Positions 14,125 to 22,900 of a stretch of 41,111 bases of DNA are shown here, in pieces (position 1 is the stretch's first letter; the number at the start of each line of letters is the position of its first letter). Made by a program: the position numbers and the translations under genes. The DNA is taken from positions 1 through 41,111 of the IMG/VR virus record IMGVR_UViG_3300032242_001204, one strand, 5' to 3'. Origin of the DNA: a virus. The notes under the pieces were generated by a model. The model was not told where the DNA came from, searched no databases, and saw only the letters and a list, made by a program, of their open reading frames with translations.

Positions 14125-15279
14125 ATGAGCAATGAACTTTTACAAAAAGTAATTGACACAACAAACCTTGGAACTTCAGGTTCTGATCTATCAGGTGACG
14201 GACGTACCCATTCAGGTACAGGTCTTCTATACCCAGATCAGGCTAACAGATTCCTAGATTACATGTGGGATGCTACGATTCTCGCTAAGGCGGCTCGTAC
14301 AATTCGCATGCGTTCAAACACAACTGAGATTGATCGTGTTTCTGTAGGACAGAGACTGATGACAGTTGCAGCAGAAGAGAACCCTCGTGACTACGTTAAC
14401 GCAGCAGGAGATCAGTTCACTACAGCAGGTGCAACATTTTCTAAGATTTCTCTAACAACTCGCAAGCTTCGTCTTGATTGGGAGCTCTCAGCAGAGGCTC
14501 TTGAAGACAATCTTGAGGGACCAGATCTCGAAGATCATATCGCCCGCTTGATGGCAACACAGGCAGGTAACGACATCGAAGATACTCTTATCAACGGTAC
14601 TGGATCAGGCAGCGGACTTATGTCAGCATTTGTCGGATTCAGAGCTAACGCTCTAGCAAACGCACACGTTGTTGATGGTAACGCACAGGGACTCGACAAA
14701 GCTGTTTTCAATACAGCAATTAAGACCTTGCCACGTAAGTACAAGCAGCGTCGCAATCAGCTTCGTTTCTTCGTAGGATCAAACTTAGTTCAGGATTATC
14801 TATATAATCTTACAGCTAACGCTGGTTCTGTGAATCCATGGGATATCGCTTCTGGCGTAATCCGTGGTGACGTAGTTGCTAACGATGGTGGTCCTGGTAC
14901 CACTACACCGTTTGCTTTCGGTATCCCAGTAATCAACGTTCCTCTTATGGACGAAACTCGTGATTCAACTGGTAAGGCATATGGCGACTCAGGCTACGAT
15001 GCAACTTCAGGTCTCTTTGGCGATGTCCACTTGACATTCCCACAGAACTTTATCGTTGGTATCAAGCGTGATGTTGTTGTCTACCGTCTCTTCCAGCCAA
15101 AGAAAGACACAATTGAATATACACTATTCATTCGTGTTGGCTGCGCTTTCGAGAACTACGATGCACATGTTATCGTCAAAAATGTTAAGGTCTCAGGAAC
15201 CCAGTTCGGTTCACTTGGATCAGTAACACACGGATCACTCGTATCTAATGCAGATACACGTGCACGTGGTACATTCTAA
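14125..15279 (+). CDS. Major capsid protein (HK97 fold)
   Basis: 384 residues. N-terminal arm MSNELLQKVIDTTNLGT, then a region consistent with the E-loop and P-domain (RLMTVAAEENPRDYVNAAGDQ, ISLTTRKLRLDWELSAEALEDN), the spine helix IARLMATQAGNDIEDTLINGTG, and A-domain strands to a C-terminus with PQNFIVGIKRDVVVYRLFQPKKD. The gene lies after the protease/scaffold, has the strong leader described at 14107 and is followed by a terminator. Codon choice differs from its neighbours: many Arg are CGT/CGC, and Asn/Asp/Phe often end in C, as expected for a very highly expressed gene. There is no delta domain; scaffolding is by the upstream protein. Confidence 0.92.
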   Translation: MSNELLQKVIDTTNLGTSGSDLSGDGRTHSGTGLLYPDQANRFLDYMWDATILAKAARTIRMRSNTTEIDRVSVGQRLMTVAAEENPRDYVNAAGDQFTTAGATFSKISLTTRKLRLDWELSAEALEDNLEGPDLEDHIARLMATQAGNDIEDTLINGTGSGSGLMSAFVGFRANALANAHVVDGNAQGLDKAVFNTAIKTLPRKYKQRRNQLRFFVGSNLVQDYLYNLTANAGSVNPWDIASGVIRGDVVANDGGPGTTTPFAFGIPVINVPLMDETRDSTGKAYGDSGYDATSGLFGDVHLTFPQNFIVGIKRDVVVYRLFQPKKDTIEYTLFIRVGCAFENYDAHVIVKNVKVSGTQFGSLGSVTHGSLVSNADTRARGTF

Positions 15280-15306
15280 TCTAACCTATTAAAGGTGCAA
15301 ATAAGC

Positions 15307-15335
15307 GGGGAGGACTTAAAATCCTCCCCCTTATA
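15307..15335 (+). terminator. Rho-independent terminator after capsid gene
   Basis: GGGGAGGA (15307-15314), loop CTTAAAA, TCCTCCCC (15322-15329), then CTTATACTTT. An eight-pair GC-rich stem followed by a T-rich run, 28 bases after the capsid stop. Confidence 0.85.
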
Positions 15336-15349
15336 CTTTATATAATAGA

Positions 15350-15358
15350 TGGTATAAT
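15350..15358 (+). promoter_or_regulatory. Extended -10 promoter TGGTATAAT
   Basis: TGG-TATAAT just after the capsid terminator, followed by AGATACGAC. Transcription would start near 15365, giving a short leader that contains the Shine-Dalgarno AGAGGA at 15371. No -35 box is seen. Its position between a terminator and the next gene strongly suggests a real promoter. Confidence 0.65.
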
Positions 15359-15382
15359 AGATACGACATGAGAGGAAAAGAT

Positions 15383-15769
15383 ATGTCATTTGATACATTA
15401 AAAATTACAGAATTAAAAAAGGTAGCAGAAACCTTTGGCGTAGAATTGCCAGAAAAAGCTACAAAGCAATCAATTCTTTTAGAACTTGAAGATAATGGAA
15501 TTTCATACGATATGTATGCAAAGTTTAATGGTACAGAAAAAGTAGAAATTGAACAACCAGTAAAAGAAAAGAAAGTTAAGCTTGATAAAGCTAAGACTAT
15601 TTTAGTAAGAATGGATAAAGCTAATCCATCTTATACTGTTTACGGATATACCTTTACTCAGGAACATCCATTCGTAGCCATGACAGAAGACGACGCTACA
15701 AAGATTTTTGACCATGAGCCAGGCTTTAGACCAGCAACTCCTAGAGAAGCTCAGGAGTTTTATAATTAA
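15383..15769 (+). CDS. Head accessory protein with SAP-like N-terminus
   Basis: 128 residues from ATG 15383, chosen because AGAGGA lies seven bases upstream; an in-frame ATG at 15368 would add five residues and has no ribosome site. The N-terminal 40 residues (LKITELKKVAETFGVELPEKATKQSILLELEDNG in two helices) resemble a SAP/LEM-like helix-extended-helix. A basic Lys-rich linker follows, and then a compact domain with VYGYTFTQEHPFVAMTEDDATKIFD and FRPATPREAQEFYN. Genes in this place usually encode head-completion or decoration proteins. The function here is inferred from position. Confidence 0.65.
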   Translation: MSFDTLKITELKKVAETFGVELPEKATKQSILLELEDNGISYDMYAKFNGTEKVEIEQPVKEKKVKLDKAKTILVRMDKANPSYTVYGYTFTQEHPFVAMTEDDATKIFDHEPGFRPATPREAQEFYN

Positions 15770-15782
15770 ATAGGGGGCTTAA

Positions 15783-16733
15783 ATGCATCAGATAATACGT
15801 GGTACCACAGCAACAGCAGAACTTGAGATATACTACAAAAAAGAACTGTGTAATGCAGATGGCGATGTCCATGTTGTTATAGTTGATGCAGACTACCCAG
15901 ATAGAGTGCTATTGCCATCTACGTTGGCATATAACGATCCAGAAATAGGGAAGTATACAATAGACCTTAACGGTATTGTAACTTCCCTAAATCGTGTTAT
16001 AAAGGTCACATGGAGCTATACAACACATGGACAAACAACTTATCAGGAAGATTTTTATGAGGTGTATACTCCGTATGCTTCATTAGCAGATATAATAGAA
16101 TATTATGGTTTTGGCACCCGCCCATCTGATCTTAACTATAAATCAGAAGAAGAGATTCAAGCAGCGGAGTTTATTGCACGTATGCAGATAGAAACCTACG
16201 CAGGCCAAACATTTGGTCGTGGGTGGGGAGATCAAGAAATATTTGGAAATGGATCAGATGCTTTAGAACTTGTAGAAAGAATGCTTGAGATAGGCCAATT
16301 GTACGAAAATGGCACCTTAACAATAGATTACACTACAGATCCAATAGTCAATAAATTTGGATTTGACATAGAGCTAACTCCAACATATCGTGCTATACGT
16401 ATTATTAATAAAGATTATCAAAACATAATTGCTTATGATAGCTCATTTAATGTAACTTCAGAATATTCTGGAAGTTTTAAGGCTGGATATAGATATAGAG
16501 TTTATGGCGAAAAAGGTTGGCCTTATGTCCCACAAGATGTTAGAAGATGCACAGTCTTATTAGCAGGAGATTATCTTTCTAGAGATTCTGAGTGGAGACA
16601 AAAATATCTTAATAAAGTCCAACTAGGCGATATTAATTTTCAACTTGATTCTGGTGCATTTACTGGAACTGGAAATGTTATTGTAGATCAGATCTTAGAT
16701 CAATATAGAAACACTGGAATAGTGATCATATAA
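15783..16733 (+). CDS. Head-tail adaptor with N-terminal Ig-like domain
   Basis: 316 residues; AGGGGG before the ATG serves as ribosome site. Residues 1-98 form a beta-rich domain (GTTATAELEIYYKKE, GKYTIDLNGIVTSLNR, WSYTTHGQTTYQEDFYEVYTP) like those that shape ligands of adaptor proteins. From YASLADIIEYYGFG onwards it looks like a gp6/YqbG-type adaptor with helices (EEEIQAAEFIARMQIETYAGQTFG) and a C-terminal helical part (PQDVRRCTVLLAGDYLSRDSEW). The adaptor ring binds the portal and starts the neck. Its stop overlaps the next start (TAATG). Confidence 0.72.
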   Translation: MHQIIRGTTATAELEIYYKKELCNADGDVHVVIVDADYPDRVLLPSTLAYNDPEIGKYTIDLNGIVTSLNRVIKVTWSYTTHGQTTYQEDFYEVYTPYASLADIIEYYGFGTRPSDLNYKSEEEIQAAEFIARMQIETYAGQTFGRGWGDQEIFGNGSDALELVERMLEIGQLYENGTLTIDYTTDPIVNKFGFDIELTPTYRAIRIINKDYQNIIAYDSSFNVTSEYSGSFKAGYRYRVYGEKGWPYVPQDVRRCTVLLAGDYLSRDSEWRQKYLNKVQLGDINFQLDSGAFTGTGNVIVDQILDQYRNTGIVII

Positions 16734-17182
16734 TGTCTGTATCATTAGTTGGCAGCATAATGAATATGACAGCTGATATATTAATTCAGCAAAATAAACA
16801 ATCTGAAACTAGCGGTGTTATAACTAGAGAATGGGTTTATGAAGAAACTATTCGTTGCAAGATATCACCAGTTAAATCTTCTGGCGCATCTGTGCGTGGG
16901 GATGGAAAAAGATTTGATGTTGGTAAAAATAATGAATATATAGAAAGTATAGAATTAAAAATGAAATGCTTGAAGCCAATTTCAAAGCGTTCAAGAATAT
17001 CTGGTATAAAATCTAATGACGGTCAATCTGTATACACAGAAATTGATAGATACGATAACCCCGACACAACATTTGATGTTATCGGTTCACATGCAGTTTT
17101 AGATCCATTTGGCAAAGTTTCACATTATGAAATAACATTGCAGAGGGTACGTGTCCAAAGTGATAACACTCAAAGCAAGTGA
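16733..17182 (+). CDS. Head-closure (stopper) protein
   Basis: 149 residues with a small-barrel look: MTADILIQQNK, VITREWVYEETIRCKISP, ESIELKMKCLKPISKRSRISG, FDVIGSHAVLDPFGKVSHYEITLQRV. Head-closure proteins of the Hc1/SPP1 gp16 type have this layout (oxidised-strand barrel plus a loop that plugs the channel) and this place after the adaptor. There is no enzymatic motif. It overlaps the following gene by 32 bases. The call rests on order plus strand pattern. Confidence 0.65.
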   Translation: MSVSLVGSIMNMTADILIQQNKQSETSGVITREWVYEETIRCKISPVKSSGASVRGDGKRFDVGKNNEYIESIELKMKCLKPISKRSRISGIKSNDGQSVYTEIDRYDNPDTTFDVIGSHAVLDPFGKVSHYEITLQRVRVQSDNTQSK

Positions 17183-17885
17183 TTTTAATATAACTGATAT
17201 AGAAACAGAACTTGATTTAAAAATAGACGGAATAAAAGCTTTATCCTCTCAAAGAGTTTTAACTGCTTTAGGCGATGCTATATTTACATTAAGTGCAAAA
17301 GCATTTGTAAAATCTATGAATATGCAAGCAAAAGCAACTCCAAAAAAATATCATCATGTGTATGAATGGAATAAAGCTGGATTAGAATCTGGAAGACTTT
17401 TTTTCTTATATAAAGAATCTTCAAGAGGTGGATCATTAAGAATTAAAACTGGATTTATGCAATCAAGAAAAAATGTTCCAATTGCTCCTGAATTAATGGT
17501 TCCAGGAAAAACAGGAAAATCAGTTGCATCAAAATATGTTTTTAGAGATAAAGCAAATGTTATGGAATCTGGTTCTCCAGTAATATATAGAACTTCTAAA
17601 AATATACCACTTCCAGATAACGGCTCAATAAGATTTGTAGCAGCAGGCACTATAATAAAAAATTATAATCCTGGTGGTAAAGAGGTAAAAGGCTCATTTG
17701 AGCATTTCTTTAAATTGTGGTATTCTACAAAAGTTAATTCAATTATCTCTTCATCTGGAATTATTCAGGCAATAGATAATGAAACTGCAAAAGTTTTAAG
17801 TCAAGAAAAAGCGGGAGCTGCACAAGTTACAACTTCTGTAGTTAATCTATTAAGACAGTATTCAAGAGAGGTAGAGGTAGTATGA
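17151..17885 (+). CDS. Neck / head-tail joining protein (gp10-like)
   Basis: 244 residues with GTG start at 17151; a GTG at 17160 is an alternative, better spaced from AGAGGG at 17142. Contents: an N-terminal helical region (LDLKIDGIKALSSQRVLTALGDAIFTLSAKAFVKSM), a central basic beta part with KKYHHVYEWNKAG, GSLRIKTGFMQSRKN, NGSIRFVAAGT, and a C-terminal helix. Genes between closure and tail terminator usually encode the HK97-gp10-type neck protein, and this one fits, although it is longer. It overlaps the next gene by ATGA. Confidence 0.6.
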   Translation: MSKVITLKASDFNITDIETELDLKIDGIKALSSQRVLTALGDAIFTLSAKAFVKSMNMQAKATPKKYHHVYEWNKAGLESGRLFFLYKESSRGGSLRIKTGFMQSRKNVPIAPELMVPGKTGKSVASKYVFRDKANVMESGSPVIYRTSKNIPLPDNGSIRFVAAGTIIKNYNPGGKEVKGSFEHFFKLWYSTKVNSIISSSGIIQAIDNETAKVLSQEKAGAAQVTTSVVNLLRQYSREVEVV

Positions 17886-18388
17886 CAAATTACAATAGCC
17901 AGGCTTCAGCAGATATAAGAAAATATATTTGGTATAGCATAAAAGAAGCAGACCTTCTTAATGAGAATGATTATTATGTTGACAATATGGCAGATCCACT
18001 TGTACCCATAGTTCCCGCTCAACAGGTCCCAGAATTCAATAATAGCCTTCCAGGACGTACATATATGCTTTATGACTTTGATCTAAAGCAGGTCCCAGTC
18101 CAATGGTGGATGTCAGAAGAATCTTTTACCCTTACAGTAATATCTCAAAATTATGAAGTAATTAATCAGATAACCAATCTAATTCAAGACCTTTTTAGAA
18201 GGTATGATGAAAGTGCGGTAGATCTTAATAAATACCTAAACGGAAATACAGACTTTATATATCATCATATTATGATTGACTCAGTATTTTCCCCAGAACC
18301 ATTTGGAACTGAAGGAAATTATCAGGTAGGAAGCGTAATATTTTCATATAATTATTCAAGAAAAACAGACTCAAAAGGTAGGTTCTAA
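17882..18388 (+). CDS. Tail terminator protein
   Basis: 168 residues. It shows the alpha/beta pattern of tail terminators: YIWYSIKEADLLNEN, a central MLYDFDLKQVPVQWWMSEESFTLTVISQNYEVINQITNLIQDLFRRYDESA and a last strand NYQVGSVIFSYNYSRKTD. Such proteins cap the tail tube on the head side and set the end of tail polymerisation. It is placed directly before the tail-tube gene, as usual. Confidence 0.7.
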   Translation: MTNYNSQASADIRKYIWYSIKEADLLNENDYYVDNMADPLVPIVPAQQVPEFNNSLPGRTYMLYDFDLKQVPVQWWMSEESFTLTVISQNYEVINQITNLIQDLFRRYDESAVDLNKYLNGNTDFIYHHIMIDSVFSPEPFGTEGNYQVGSVIFSYNYSRKTDSKGRF

Positions 18389-18409
18389 ATTCGTATTATA
18401 AGTTTAATA

Positions 18410-18418
18410 TGTTATTAT
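18410..18418 (+). promoter_or_regulatory. Extended -10-like site TGTTATTAT
   Basis: TGT-TATTAT in the 88-bp gap before the tail-tube gene. Like the other sites it lacks a -35. A transcript from here would carry the strong ribosome leader at 18459. One mismatch to TATAAT. Confidence 0.35.
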
Positions 18419-18458
18419 TAGACCAAGAGGAAGATTTAAGCCAAACTTTAAAAAAAAT

Positions 18459-18476
18459 AAGGTGGTGAAATAAAAA
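18459..18476 (+). promoter_or_regulatory. Tail-tube ribosome-binding leader, identical to that of the capsid gene
   Basis: The same AAGGTGGTGAAATAAAAA as at 14107-14124, followed by ATG. The flanking DNA differs, so the match is confined to the translation signal. Confidence 0.7.
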
Positions 18477-19202
18477 ATGGCAGCAAATGTAAAAAACGTA
18501 ATTGTTGGTGCAGCACAGGTATTCGTATCTACAGGCACTAACGCAAATCGTCCACAGACAACAATTGACAGCTCAGGCTTAGCTTGGGGTGCTCAGAAAG
18601 CAGCTGGATACTTAGACGGTTCTTCAAATTGGAGAGACGTCGGATATACAAACACTGGTCTTGAGGTTTCATACGAGCCAGGTTATGGTGAAGTTACTGT
18701 TGATCAACTTTTGGACGCAGCTAGACTTTTCAAGCAGACTGTTAAGGTCATGCTTAAGACAGAACTCACAGAGGGTACTCTTGAAAACGTACACTTAGTA
18801 TTCGGTCAGTCAGATCCTGTAGTTACCTACAGCGGTTCAACAGGCGCAAGCAATACAGTATTCACAGCAGCAACAGATACATCAGCTGGTTACAAGAATG
18901 CAACACTTAATCTTGCAGCAGGTGCACTTGGTGATGCTCCAGTAGAACGTTCTATCGTTGCAGTTGGACAAGCTCCAGCTAATCTTGGAACAGAAGCTTC
19001 TCCAAAGGATGCTTCAACTCTCGGAAAAGAGCGTGTATATGTTGCACGTCGTGTAGTACAGGTTGAGACCACTTCTCACGCATTAAAGCGTGACGGTGCA
19101 ACTGTATTCCCAGTTCAGTTCCGATGCTTACCAGATGATAAAGATATGTACGATGGCGCAGAATATGGCGTTATTATTGACAGAGTTTACTCATCTCTCT
19201 AA
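18477..19202 (+). CDS. Major tail (tube) protein
   Basis: 241 residues; MAANVKNVIVGAAQVFVS, WRDVGYTNTGLEVSYEPGYGEVTVDQLLDAARLFKQTVKVMLKTELTEGTLENVHLVFGQSD and VQFRCLPDDKDMYDGAEYGVIIDRVYSS give the tail-tube pattern: a strand-rich barrel, a helix, and a C-terminal strand pair. It polymerises into the hollow tail. A strong leader precedes it and a strong terminator follows, and codon choice (CGT for Arg, GTT/GTC, AAG) matches the capsid gene, as expected for the second most abundant virion protein. Confidence 0.87.
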   Translation: MAANVKNVIVGAAQVFVSTGTNANRPQTTIDSSGLAWGAQKAAGYLDGSSNWRDVGYTNTGLEVSYEPGYGEVTVDQLLDAARLFKQTVKVMLKTELTEGTLENVHLVFGQSDPVVTYSGSTGASNTVFTAATDTSAGYKNATLNLAAGALGDAPVERSIVAVGQAPANLGTEASPKDASTLGKERVYVARRVVQVETTSHALKRDGATVFPVQFRCLPDDKDMYDGAEYGVIIDRVYSSL

Positions 19203-19221
19203 AACTTAATATAGACAATTA

Positions 19222-19260
19222 ATAAATGTCCCCCACTAAAAGGGGGGCATTTATGTTTTA
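19222..19260 (+). terminator. Rho-independent terminator after tail-tube gene
   Basis: A thirteen-pair stem (ATAAATGTCCCCC with GGGGGGCATTTAT, one G-U pair), loop ACTAAAA, then GTTTTA. It starts 20 bases after the stop codon. Confidence 0.85.
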
Positions 19261-19271
19261 AATAATCATTT

Positions 19272-19280
19272 TGATATAAT
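19272..19280 (+). promoter_or_regulatory. Extended -10 promoter TGATATAAT
   Basis: TGA-TATAAT between the terminator and the tail-chaperone gene. The leader would start near 19287 and includes AAGGAG at 19296-19301. No -35 is visible. Confidence 0.6.
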
Positions 19281-19306
19281 TTGTATAAGGTAACTAAGGA
19301 GAATAA

Positions 19307-19648
19307 ATGCCAACAACAGTATATGACACACTTGAGATTAAGTTGTCAAACGGTACAGTAATTACAGTACAACCACTAAAAATAAATAAATTAAAAAAGT
19401 TTTTGCAAGCTATCAAGCCAATTCAAGACGGCACAGCAGACACAGATGAAAAAGCAATGGATGTCTTTATTGCTGCTGGTATGATTTGCATGGAGCAGTT
19501 TGCTCCCGAGTTTGCAACTGATAAAGATCTTTTTGAAGATAATTTTGAAACTCCAACACTTATGAAAATTCTTGAAATAGCAGGTGGTTTGAAGTTGAAC
19601 AATGACGACCCAAACTTCCAAGGGGCGAATCTAGTTGGGAATCTCTAG
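19307..19648 (+). CDS. Tail assembly chaperone, short form (G-like)
   Basis: 113 residues starting six bases after AAGGAG. Acidic and helical: LEIKLSNGTVITVQPLKINKLKKFLQAIKPIQDG, KAMDVFIAAGMICMEQF, TPTLMKILEIAGGLKLNNDDPN. It is the N-terminal form of the two-frame chaperone that holds the tape measure during tail assembly. A CCCAAAC slippery site at 19609 lets a fraction of ribosomes shift to the -1 frame. Without shifting, the product ends GANLVGNL. Confidence 0.85.
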   Translation: MPTTVYDTLEIKLSNGTVITVQPLKINKLKKFLQAIKPIQDGTADTDEKAMDVFIAAGMICMEQFAPEFATDKDLFEDNFETPTLMKILEIAGGLKLNNDDPNFQGANLVGNL

Positions 19649-19932
19649 ATCTCGTCTCTTTAGAATCTGAAGTTTTCCTTTTAGGAATATGGAAAAACTT
19701 TGATGATTTAGAATCATCGTTATCCATGGAAGAGTTGCTAGTTACTCTTGATGCTGTCCGTAAAAAAGATATGCAAGACAAGAAATTTTTAGCAGCAATT
19801 CAAGGCGTAGACTTAGATGAAGAAGCTCAAGAAGAGGAAGACATAACCAAGATTAAAGGTTACAGAGCCCAGCAAGATGGCTTTGGAATTGGTATAGGAC
19901 TTGGACATGTTGTGGAGGATAACGCTAGTTGA
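19307..19932 (+). CDS. Tail assembly chaperone, frameshifted long form (GT-like)
   Basis: Joined product of 19307-19615 and, after a -1 shift, 19615-19932: about 208 residues. The extension reads LPRGESSWESLDLVSLESE, FLLGIWKNFDDLESSLSMEELL, then AVRKKDMQDKKFLAAIQGVDLDEE, and ends GIGLGHVVEDNAS. The LGIWK...LESSLSM...KKFLAAIQG pattern is what I know from chaperone extensions of siphoviruses, particularly those of actinobacteria. The extension binds tail-tube subunits while the shared part coats the tape measure. The ATG at 19726 is internal and not a separate gene start. Its stop overlaps the TTG start of the tape measure (TTGA). Confidence 0.82.
19609..19615 (+). other. Programmed -1 ribosomal frameshift site (CCCAAAC)
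   Basis: Read in the chaperone frame the heptamer is C-CCA-AAC, the canonical X-XXY-YYZ slippery pattern. After a -1 shift the P- and A-site tRNAs re-pair with CCC and AAA. The -1 frame is closed by TGA at 19603-19605 and open from 19606 to 19932, so the site sits exactly where a shift can work. Confidence 0.85.
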
Positions 19933-22900
19933 ATAATATACAGCTAAATATCGTTGCGAATGCACAGTTCCAACAGGTGTATGCAGAAGTTGCAAAGTTA
20001 AAATCAGCTTTAACAACTTTACAGCAAACATCTGTTGGTGGTCCATTTACATCAGGTGTTCAGTCTGATATAAAAGCAGCGCAATCACAATTTGATTCTG
20101 CAGTATTATCAACACGTGCGTTTACAATTCAGCAAGTAGCAATGACTGATAGCGTCGCTAAATTTGGACAGCAGCTATCAAGAGGTCAATTAAGCTTACA
20201 AAATTATTATAAAATATGGCGGGATAGTGCAAAAGGCACCTCAGCCGAAATTGATGCATTAGCCACATCTCAAGCAAGACTTAATAGATCAATGGCTGTC
20301 GCAGACCCATTAAAACCAGGTTATGCAAAACTAGTAACTGATATTAATGGTGTAGTTACTGCAGAAGAAAAGCTTGTATTCCAGCAACAAGCATTAAATA
20401 CCGCCCTACAACAAGGAGCAATGAAACTTGTTGATTTTGGTAAAAATACCCAATGGATGGGACGCCAATTAACAGTCGGCTTAACCATGCCACTTGCTAT
20501 GTTTGGTGCTGCAGCATCTCAAGCGTACTTAAGTTTTGATAAGCAAATGACTCAGATGCTTCAAGTTTATGGAGCACACGCAACAGTACAATCACAAGCA
20601 ACTTTAGATTTAATACAAAAACAAGTTACATCTTTAGCAGATAAACTAGCACGTACTCTTGGCGTAGCAATGACAGATACCGTTACTGTCGCACAAACAT
20701 TTTCATCTATTGGTCTTGAAGGACAAAATCTTATAGCAGCAACTGAAGCTACAGTAAGATTGCAAAGATTAGGTAATTTGTCAGCTCAACAAGCCTCCAC
20801 ATCAATGGTTGCTTTACAGAATGTATTTAAGTTGCAGGCAAATCAAATCGGGGATGCCGTTAATTTTCTCAATGCAGCAAAGCACTCCACTTCAACAACT
20901 ATGCAAGATATTGTTGATGCGCTTCCACGTGTAGGTCCTATCATTCAACAGTTGGGTGGATCTTATAAAGATTTTACAACATTTTTAGTTGCATTAAAAG
21001 AATCTGGTGTTCCAGCTGCACAAGGTGCTAACGCAATTAAATCCATGCTTGCATCAATAATTAATCCAACTACTGCAGCTCAAAAAGCATTATCAGCTTT
21101 GCATATTAATATTAAACAAATAGTTGCAGATAATCAGGGAAACCCTATGGGAATGGTAACTGGGTTACAAGCATCTTTAAGTCAATTACCAAGCGAACAA
21201 AGATTAAAAGCTATTGAACAGGTTTTTGGTAAATTTCAATTTGCACGTGTAACAGCTCTCATAGATAATTTAGGAAAATCTGGATCTCAAAGTGCTAAAG
21301 TATTAGAACTTTATAACCAGTCAAATGCTCAGTTAGCTTCTGTAGCAAATCAAGAACTTAAAGTTTCTTCTTCTGGAACTCCAGCAGCACAATTCCAAAA
21401 GATGAAAGCAACATTACAAGCTGATTTGCTTCCACTTGGTCGTTCTTTCTTGCAAGCATTTACTCAAATTGGAAATGCGGTAGATCATATTTATAATGCA
21501 ATAAAGGGTATAGCAAATATGATGGGTCCAGTTGCTGGAATTTTAGGTAAAGTTTTTGGCACTGGTTTTGCTGGTTTGATAATAATTGGTCCAGTTATAA
21601 TGCTTGTTGGTTTGTTCGCAAACTTAATAGGTAATATTCTTAGAGGTGCAAATTCTATAAGAATGTTTAGGCAAGGAATGCAGGAAGCATTACCAAGCCA
21701 AAATGCATTTATGGCGGGCATTAAAGGAATGCGTAACTTCTATCAAGAACTTGATGCAGCAGAAATTGCAGCAAGAAATCAAATGGAACTTATGCCAGAA
21801 GCTATTACTACAAACGCTAAAGCTTTTGAAATATTAAGAACTGAGATTGTTAAATTAACTGAGCAATTTGTTTTATTAGCTAAAGCTCAAACATCTGCAA
21901 TGGGTGGAAGCCTAACCTCTAGTTTATTTTCAGAAATAGGTACTGTACTTCCTAAAACAGGAACAGCTTTTCTTAAAATTGTTCCAAAGAAAAATCAAGG
22001 CGGAATGCTTCCAGGATTTAATAGCGGTGGTTCAATCTATGATCCATCTAGACATGGTTCTGTAGTTCCAGGCCCATCTAATGTAAATTACGATTCTGTT
22101 CTAGCAAGTGTTCCAGTTGGAGGATTTGTATTAAACAAAGCAGCAAGTAAAAAGAATCCAGGCCTAGCAACACTTCCTAAATTTGCTAGCGGTGGAAGAA
22201 TGCTTGCAATGCTTACTCCTGGAGAAACAGTATTTGATCCAAAAACAACTGCTGCAAATTATAATTTATTAAGTAGTGCAAATAGCGGAATGAATATTGC
22301 AGGTGGTATATCTGAAGGACAGTTTAATTATGGCATTTGGCCCGCTGTGCTTGAAGAAAATCTTGTATTTAAAAAAATGTTTGGACATATTGCTGATCCA
22401 AAATTAAAAGCGGACGCAGCTGAATCATTTGCATTAAAACATTATGGATTTGATCCAACAAGAAGAAAACCAGGTTTATGGTCACTTCTTGATAGAAAAC
22501 CTTACGTAGATCCAAAAACTGGTTATATTAGGGGATCTGCAAGAGCAATGGATGAACTAACTGGAAAAACTTTAAAGCCTGGTGAACGTTACGATATGTT
22601 TGGTTCAAAGATAACAGCCGAAGGTAAAACCATATTGGGATATTCGCAAAAACCTAGTGTTGGTGTATTTGGAAAATCTGATACTTATGGAGAGCTTATT
22701 GGTTTTAATAATGCTAAAGCTTCCGCAACTGGCATTACTGATATAAAAGGATTTTTAAGAACTTTAGTAAAATATTCAAAGGAAGAATATGGCACTCCTT
22801 ATATATACGGATCAACAAATCATTTCCTTAGAGGTTTGGAACGAGAAGGTATAGTAAAAACTGCTGATCGAGAAGCATTTGATGAAGCGTTTCATAATGC

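Noticed and set aside
19726-19932. Separate gene starting at ATG 19726
   Set aside because: The frame is open from 19606 and matches the frameshifted chaperone extension; the ATG is internal.
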